A stretch of DNA of 64,000 nucleotides, from the NCBI RefSeq assembly GCF_000418555.1, contig NZ_ATKM01000005.1, positions 372,001 through 436,000 on the forward strand, in the 5' to 3' direction. Below, piece by piece: positions 59,315 through 64,000 of this stretch (position 1 is its first letter; each line of letters begins with the position of its first letter). This DNA comes from Pseudomonas sp. P818 (GTDB taxonomy: Bacteria > Pseudomonadota > Gammaproteobacteria > Pseudomonadales > Pseudomonadaceae). The position numbers were made by a program, and so were the translations under genes. The notes under the pieces were generated by a model, which was given only the letters and a program-made list of their open reading frames with translations, searched no databases and was not told the origin of the DNA.

Positions 59315-60307
59315 ATGCGTGATCTGACCGACGATGTGGCGCTGATGCGCCCGGTAATCGATGCCCTGCGTGCCAGTGGAACCGACCCTGACCGCGTGCT
59401 GGTGCGTGTCGGCCTGCCGCCCGGTGGGCTGCCGGCCGGCCGTTTCCCTCATGCTGCCCAGGCGGCTTTCTGGAAGGCTGCCAGTGACGAGTGCGGCGAG
59501 GAGCATGTCGGCCTTTACCTGGCCCAGCACCTGCCGGCATTTCATGGCCTGCTGCTGGAATACCTATTCCTCTCCAGCGAAACCTTTGGCGCAGGCCTGC
59601 GTCATGCCCTGCGCTACGTGCGCCTGCTCTCCGACACCCTCAGTGCATGTCTGGTAGTGGATGGCGAAATGGCCGTGCTGACTCTGGGCGTGGAGGCCGA
59701 TACACCGCGACATTTCCCGGAAATGCTGGCCGGTGCGGTGATCCGCCTGTTCGCTGCGCTGACCGAAAATGACTTCCGCCCACGTGAAGTGCGCTTCATG
59801 CATGCCGAGGGCGCGCCCGCCGAGCGCTACCAGGCCGTCTATGGTTGCCCGGTGCGCCTGGGCGCCGAGGACTGCGCACTGCTGTTCGATGCGGCGGTGC
59901 TGGACAAACCCTCGCGCCATGCAGCCCCGGAGCTGTTGCGCATGCATGAGTCGCTGGCCCGGCGGCAACTGGCGGAAGTGGAAAGGCTGGATCTGGTGCG
60001 TCAGGTGCGCGAGCTGATCGCCGAGTTGCTGGTCGACGGCGGCGCGACGCTGGAGCAGGTGGCCGGCCGCCTGAACATGCCGGCGCGACGTCTGCGCGAG
60101 CGCCTGGCCATGGCCGGCGTGCGCTTCAACGACCTGATCACCGACTACCGCTGCCGCCTGGCCAAGGAGCTGCTGCTCAAGACCGACGAGCGTATCGAAG
60201 TGATAGTCGAGCGCACCGGCTTTTCCGAGCCGAGCACCTTCTACCGCGCGTTCAAGCGCTGGGTCGGCGAAACGCCGGTGGAGTTTCGCAAGCGCGGCAA
60301 AGGATGA
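59315..60307 (+). CDS. AraC-family transcriptional regulator
   Basis: 330 residues. The N-terminal Arabinose_bd-type domain (about 15-200) is of the kind found in OruR/ArgR-like and lipid-linked regulators. The C-terminal double helix-turn-helix (GGATLEQVAGRLNMPARRLRERL and VIVERTGFSEPSTFYRAFKRW) is complete. Flanked on both sides by minus-strand acyl-metabolism genes (MaoC-like, FabG-like), which are its likely targets (inference). Confidence 0.88.
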   Translation: MRDLTDDVALMRPVIDALRASGTDPDRVLVRVGLPPGGLPAGRFPHAAQAAFWKAASDECGEEHVGLYLAQHLPAFHGLLLEYLFLSSETFGAGLRHALRYVRLLSDTLSACLVVDGEMAVLTLGVEADTPRHFPEMLAGAVIRLFAALTENDFRPREVRFMHAEGAPAERYQAVYGCPVRLGAEDCALLFDAAVLDKPSRHAAPELLRMHESLARRQLAEVERLDLVRQVRELIAELLVDGGATLEQVAGRLNMPARRLRERLAMAGVRFNDLITDYRCRLAKELLLKTDERIEVIVERTGFSEPSTFYRAFKRWVGETPVEFRKRGKG

Positions 60308-60314
60308 CTCCATC

Positions 60315-60365
60315 GTGTGGGAGGGGTTTTAGCCGCGATTGTCGCCGCTGAAGCGCCTCCCACAC
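60315..60365. repeat. inverted REP-like pair
   Basis: GTGTGGGAGG and CCTCCCACAC form the outer 10-bp arms around two partial TTTAGCCGCG-type units. A further GGTGGGC-TTCA-GCCCACC hairpin lies at 60425-60442. Confidence 0.75.
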
Positions 60366-60454
60366 ATAGTCGCCCGCCGGTGACCGCAGGTGGGCCGGGC
60401 GGCGATTCGCTTCAGCAACAGTAGGGTGGGCTTCAGCCCACCACCGCAACAGCC

Positions 60455-61810
60455 TCAAGCCCCCAGCAAACTCTGCCCGCACACGCGCAGCACCTGCGCG
60501 GTCACCGCGCCGGAGCCCGGCTGGGCGAACCAGGCCACGGCCTCGGCGACATCCTGCGGCAGGCCACCCTGACTCATCGAGTTCATCCGTCGCCCGGCTT
60601 CGCGGATGCCCAGCGGAATGGCCGCGGTCATCTGCGTTTCGATGAACCCCGGCGCCACGGCATTGATGCTGATGCCCTTCTTGCCCAGCGCCGGCGCCCA
60701 GGCCTGGGCCAGGCCGATCACGCCGGCCTTGCTCACTGCGTAGTTGGTCTGGCCCATGTTGCCGGCGATGCCGCTGATCGAGGCGATCAATACCACGCGG
60801 CCGTTGTCGTGCAGCTTGTCGGCGTCCAGCAGCGCCTGGGTCAGCACCTGCGGCGCCTTGAGGTTGACGTCGATCACCGAGTTCCAGAAGGCGTCGCTCA
60901 TCTTCGCCAGGGTCTTGTCGCGGGTGATGCCGGCGTTGTGCACGACGATATCCAGGCCCTCGGGCAGCGCCTCGACCAGGCGCTGCGGCGCGTCCTCGGC
61001 GCAGATGTCCAGGGTCACCGCCCGCCCGCCCAGACGCGCGGCCAACGCCTGCAGCGCATCGGCCGCTTGTGGCACGTCGAGCAGCACCACCTCGGCGCCG
61101 TCACGGGCGAGCACTTCGGCGATGGAGGCACCGATGCCGCGCGAGGCGCCGGTGACCAGGGACTTCTTGCCGGCCAGCGGGCGCGTCCAGTCCCTGACCT
61201 GTTCGGCACAGGCACCCAGCCGCAGCACCTGGCCTGAGACATAGGCGCTTTTCGGTGAGAGGAAGAAGCGCAGCGCACCTTCCAGCTGCTGATCGCCACC
61301 CTTGCCGACATACAGCAGCTGCACGCTACCGCCGCGACGAATCTCCTTGCCCAGCGAGCGGGTGAAACCCTCCAGCGAACGTTGCACGCTGGCGGCTATG
61401 GGGTCCTTGAGCGACTCGGGGGCGCGGCCCAGCACCACCACGCGCGGGCTGTTGGCCAGGCCCTTGAAGGTGGGCTGGAAGAAGTCGCGCAGCTCGATCA
61501 GTTGTTCGAAGCGGGTCAGGTGGCTGGCGTCGAATACCAGTGCCTTGAGTTTCGGGCCGTGCTCGGCGGTCCAGCGTGGCAGCTCCAGCTGTCCGTCGCG
61601 CGCGGCGAACAACTGATCGGTGAGCTTGTTGGCGAAGGGCTGCACGGCCTTGAGCAGGTCACCTCCGCCGCCCAGCAACAGGGCGCCATCCACCGGTCGC
61701 ACGCGGCCGGCCATCCAGCGTTCCAGGCGCACCGGCGCCGGCAGGCCGAGGGCACCGACCAGGCGGCGGCCGGTGGGGGAGTTGGCGAAGGCGAGGTAAC
61801 GATCGGACAT
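60455..61810 (-). CDS. long-form 3-oxoacyl-ACP reductase (FabG4-like)
   Basis: 451 residues from the ATG at 61810 (MSDRYLAFANSPTGRRLVGAL). The C-terminal half is a short-chain dehydrogenase: SLVTGASRGIGASIAEVL for NAD(P) binding, NAGITRDKTL, catalytic Ser in ASISGIAGN and YAVSKAG. The N-terminal half is a Rossmann-like domain without the catalytic residues, as in high-molecular-weight FabG proteins. Likely reduces 3-oxoacyl-CoA or -ACP. It is transcribed divergently from the thiolase gene across about 226 bp of otherwise unremarkable sequence. Confidence 0.87.
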   Translation of the reverse strand: MSDRYLAFANSPTGRRLVGALGLPAPVRLERWMAGRVRPVDGALLLGGGGDLLKAVQPFANKLTDQLFAARDGQLELPRWTAEHGPKLKALVFDASHLTRFEQLIELRDFFQPTFKGLANSPRVVVLGRAPESLKDPIAASVQRSLEGFTRSLGKEIRRGGSVQLLYVGKGGDQQLEGALRFFLSPKSAYVSGQVLRLGACAEQVRDWTRPLAGKKSLVTGASRGIGASIAEVLARDGAEVVLLDVPQAADALQALAARLGGRAVTLDICAEDAPQRLVEALPEGLDIVVHNAGITRDKTLAKMSDAFWNSVIDVNLKAPQVLTQALLDADKLHDNGRVVLIASISGIAGNMGQTNYAVSKAGVIGLAQAWAPALGKKGISINAVAPGFIETQMTAAIPLGIREAGRRMNSMSQGGLPQDVAEAVAWFAQPGSGAVTAQVLRVCGQSLLGA

Positions 61811-62036
61811 GAAGGGCTCCTGCGGGCGAATCGGAAGTCGTGTCACTGTACTTGGCGACAGGCAAAGCGCAATTGACTCTGTTGCCTCACGCGCCGGCAA
61901 GGCGGCCAATGTTCGCACCCATCCGAGGTTTAGCCTGTGCGATCAGGCTACAGTGTCAGTCTCATGTTTCTGGGAACCGGCTGACGGGCAATAGTTCGTC
62001 GTTCGATTCTGCTCATTCGACCAGCAAGGAGTTCTC

Positions 62037-63314
62037 ATGGCCCAGTTGCGCCGGGTCGCCATCGTAGGCGGCAACCGTATTCCGTTCGCCCGTTCCAACA
62101 CCGTCTACGCCAGGGCGAGCAATCAGCAGATGCTCACCAGCGCCCTCGAAGGGCTGGTGGAGCGCTTCAACCTGCATGGCGAGCGCCTCGGTGAGGTGGT
62201 GGCCGGTGCGGTGCTCAAGCATTCGCGTGACTTCAACCTGACCCGCGAATGCGTGCTCGGCTCGCGTCTGGCGCCGGAAACCCCGGCCTACGACCTGCAG
62301 CAGGCCTGCGGCACCGGCCTGGAAGCCGCGATTCTGGTGGCCAACAAGATCGCCCTCGGGCAGATCGATTGCGGCATCGCCGGCGGCGTCGACACCACCT
62401 CGGATGCGCCCATCGGCGTCAACGAAGGGCTGCGGCAGATCCTGCTGGAAGCCAACCGCGGCAAGAGCACCGGCGACAAGATCAAGAGCCTGCTGAAGAT
62501 TCGCCCACGGCACCTTGCGCCGCACATTCCGCGCAATGGCGAGCCGCGCACCGGGCTGTCGATGGGCGAGCATTGCGAGCTGATGGCGCAGCGCTGGGCC
62601 ATCCCGCGCGACGAGCAGGATCAGCTGGCGCTGGCCAGCCACCAGAAGCTGGCAGCCTCCTACGCCGAGTGCTGGCACGACGACCTGATGACACCGTTTC
62701 TCGGCCTGACCCGCGACCAGAACCTGCGTCCGGACATCAGCCCGGAGAAGCTCGCCATCCTCAAGCCCTGCTTCGAGCGTGGCCCGCGCGGCACCCTGAC
62801 CCCGGCCAACTCCACGCCCCTGACCGATGGCGCCTCGGTGGTGCTGCTGGCCAGCGAGGAATGGGCCAGGGCCCGCGGCCTGCCGGTGCTGGCCTACCTG
62901 CGCGACGGCGAGGCAGCGGCGGTGGATTTCGTCCAGGGCAAGGAGGGCCTGCTGATGGCGCCGGTCTACGCCGTGCCGCGTCTGCTGGCGCGCAACGGCC
63001 TGAGCCTGCAGGACTTCGACTACTACGAGATTCATGAAGCCTTCGCCGCCCAGGTGCTGTGCACCCTCAAGGCCTGGGAGGACGCCGACTACTGCAAGGA
63101 GCGCCTGGGCCTGGCAGCGCCGCTGGGCGCCATCGATCGCAGCAAGATGAACGTCAAGGGCAGCTCGCTGGCTGCCGGCCACCCGTTCGCCGCCACCGGC
63201 GGACGCATTGTCGCCAACCTGGCCAAGCTGCTTTCGGTGGCTGGAGAGGGGCGCGGTCTGATTTCCATCTGCGCTGCGGGCGGTCAGGGTGTGACCGCAA
63301 TCCTCGAACGGTAA
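62037..63314 (+). CDS. acetyl-CoA C-acyltransferase (FadI-like thiolase)
   Basis: 425 residues. Catalytic residues are all present: nucleophilic Cys91 in QQACGTGLEAA, the NEAF-type histidine as EIHEAFAAQ, GHPFAATGGR, and the second cysteine in ISICAAGGQGV. The length and sequence favour the FadI branch. Either degrades 3-ketoacyl-CoA or condenses acyl-CoA units. The ATG is preceded by AAGGAG. Confidence 0.92.
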   Translation: MAQLRRVAIVGGNRIPFARSNTVYARASNQQMLTSALEGLVERFNLHGERLGEVVAGAVLKHSRDFNLTRECVLGSRLAPETPAYDLQQACGTGLEAAILVANKIALGQIDCGIAGGVDTTSDAPIGVNEGLRQILLEANRGKSTGDKIKSLLKIRPRHLAPHIPRNGEPRTGLSMGEHCELMAQRWAIPRDEQDQLALASHQKLAASYAECWHDDLMTPFLGLTRDQNLRPDISPEKLAILKPCFERGPRGTLTPANSTPLTDGASVVLLASEEWARARGLPVLAYLRDGEAAAVDFVQGKEGLLMAPVYAVPRLLARNGLSLQDFDYYEIHEAFAAQVLCTLKAWEDADYCKERLGLAAPLGAIDRSKMNVKGSSLAAGHPFAATGGRIVANLAKLLSVAGEGRGLISICAAGGQGVTAILER

Positions 63315-63356
63315 TCCAATACGGGTGGTCGTAAGTCATCGCGATCACTCGATGTA

Positions 63357-63501
63357 AGAACCTGCTCACGACCTGCTGTGCGTCGGCCCTACTACGTTAA
63401 AAACAGGCTCGGAATGCTCATTTACAGCCCGTAAAGTCGAGCGCTCCTCGCCTGTTTTTGCCTTGTATGGCTCTAGCTCGCAAGGTCCTGATCAGGCTCT
63501 G
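63357..63501. mobile_element. 145-bp MITE-like palindromic element, copy 2
   Basis: Same length and centre as the element at 32002-32146: CGTTAAAAAC, AATGCTCATTTACA, GTAAA and GTTTTTGCCTTGT align in order. Its ends differ: AGAACCTGCTCACGACCT at the left and the matching inverted AGAGCCTGATCAGGACCT at the right (15 of 18). No coding capacity. Confidence 0.7.
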
Positions 63502-63517
63502 AGCAACTCCGTGATTC

Positions 63518-63552
63518 GGGCGGCCCGTGTAGCGCGTGGCCGCCCTTTTTTT
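63518..63552 (+). terminator. strong rho-independent terminator
   Basis: Stem GGGCGGCC/GGCCGCCC with a 12-nt loop followed by seven T on the plus strand. It ends the thiolase transcript. Confidence 0.88.
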
Positions 63553-63568
63553 GCGCGCCGCCCGGCTG

Positions 63569-63590
63569 TGAGAGGGGCTTCAGCCGCGAC
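63569..63590. repeat. single REP-like unit (GAGGGGCTTCAGCCGCG)
   Basis: TGAGAGGGGCTTCAGCCGCGAC matches the REP family seen at 50498-50645. The stretch from 63591 to 63695 shows nothing else I recognise. Confidence 0.65.
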
Positions 63591-63695
63591 GAGCGCTCGC
63601 AGCGTGCTGTTTTCGCTGAACGCTGCGGTGGCCTGTCGCGCGGCAAATCACCACAGCGCCCGTCATGCCTTTAGCGGCTAGTCTTTTAGTGCGCA

Positions 63696-63709
63696 TTGAT
63701 CCAGATCAA
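63696..63709 (+). promoter_or_regulatory. ANR/FNR box upstream of cioA
   Basis: TTGATCCAGATCAA is a perfect match to the TTGATnnnnATCAA consensus for ANR/FNR. It lies 144 bp before the cioA start. ANR is known to repress the cio genes of P. aeruginosa at low oxygen. Confidence 0.85.
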
Positions 63710-63853
63710 TGCGGCATCTCCCGTTTTGCAAGGCAGCCGTTCGGCTGCATTCCACTTCATAAGAACAATTTCAGCTCGTTTGACTCCAAGACCTGGAGTC
63801 TATGGATCGGCTTTGCGTGCTGGGGCCGAAATAACCCTGAATGAGGATGTGAC

Positions 63854-64000
63854 ATGTTCGGTCTAGAGGCGCTTGATCTCGCCCGAGTCCAGTTTGCCTT
63901 CACCATTTCCTTCCACATCGTCTTCCCGGCCATCACCATTGGTTTGGCCAGCTACCTGGCGGTGCTCGAAGGACTGTGGCTGAAGACCAGCAATACGCTG
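63854..64000 (+). CDS. cioA: cyanide-insensitive terminal oxidase subunit I, partial
   Basis: The first 49 codons, running off the window end. MFGLEALDLARVQFAFTISF and the following FPAITIGLASYL match the N-terminus of CioA, the bd-type quinol oxidase subunit I of pseudomonads; the first helix carries the conserved histidine of SFHIVFPA. GAGGA lies 8 bp before the ATG. Preceded by an ANR box. Confidence 0.93.
   Translation, partial: MFGLEALDLARVQFAFTISFHIVFPAITIGLASYLAVLEGLWLKTSNTL

Overview
The window is a 64 kb piece of a high-GC gammaproteobacterial chromosome, almost certainly a Pseudomonas of the P. mendocina/oleovorans type. Gene order strongly supports this. retS-purD-purH-fis-dusB-(zinc-ribbon protein)-prmA-(DUF4272)-accC-accB-aroQ-dsbD-(MCP)-gcbA-(DUF2333)-(Nudix)-(SUI1)-speA follows the P. 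aeruginosa PA4856-PA4839 order as I remember it, and the later formate dehydrogenase/selenocysteine block and lipid genes match other P. aeruginosa neighbourhoods. No prophage, intact insertion sequence or CRISPR array is visible.

Layout. (1) 1-5957, minus strand: a urea amidolyase operon, atzF (allophanate hydrolase) - uca (urea carboxylase) - GntR regulator. uca is frameshifted by a 28-bp templated insertion and has a rearranged 5' end. (2) 6167-25721, minus strand: marC-like gene, retS, purD, purH, fis, dusB, a DUF3426 protein, prmA, DUF4272, accC, accB, aroQ, dsbD, a chemoreceptor, and gcbA broken by a 29-bp templated insertion built like the one in uca. (3) 25979-30367, plus strand: DUF2333, Nudix, SUI1-type factor and speA. 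(4) 30482-33490, minus strand: DUF2214 membrane protein, GAF-GGDEF cyclase, MATE exporter. (5) 33637-44317, plus strand: an alpha-2-macroglobulin lipoprotein and its usual partner pbpC, separated by a broken DUF559 nuclease gene bracketed by CTCTCCC palindromes, then a solute-binding protein and a frameshifted chemoreceptor. (6) 44440-45567: a membrane GGDEF protein.

(7) 45835-55304 is a complete selenoprotein cassette: fdnG (in-frame UGA with a SECIS-like hairpin), fdnH, fdnI, fdhE, selA, selB and tRNA-Sec. It holds both the selenoenzyme and most of the machinery needed to make it (selD is not seen). (8) 55306-58137, minus strand: GNAT acetyltransferase, two DUF4136 lipoproteins, a CmoM-like methyltransferase and a MazG-like pyrophosphohydrolase. 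(9) 58280-63314: MaoC-like dehydratase, AraC regulator, long FabG-type reductase and FadI-type thiolase, a lipid-metabolism cluster. (10) 63315-64000: repeats, a terminator, an ANR box and the start of cioA (cyanide-insensitive oxidase).

The most unusual features are structural. The templated insertions in uca and gcbA share the same internal geometry (a 32-nt skip in the source and a 64-nt gap to the insertion point), which suggests a shared artefact or a shared unusual mechanism. Five copies of a CTCTCCC palindrome occur, two of which bracket a DUF559 nuclease remnant. Two 145-bp MITE-like palindromic elements are present, one of which supplies a gene's stop codon. A near-identical GntR-type operator motif lies at atzF and in front of the frameshifted chemoreceptor gene.
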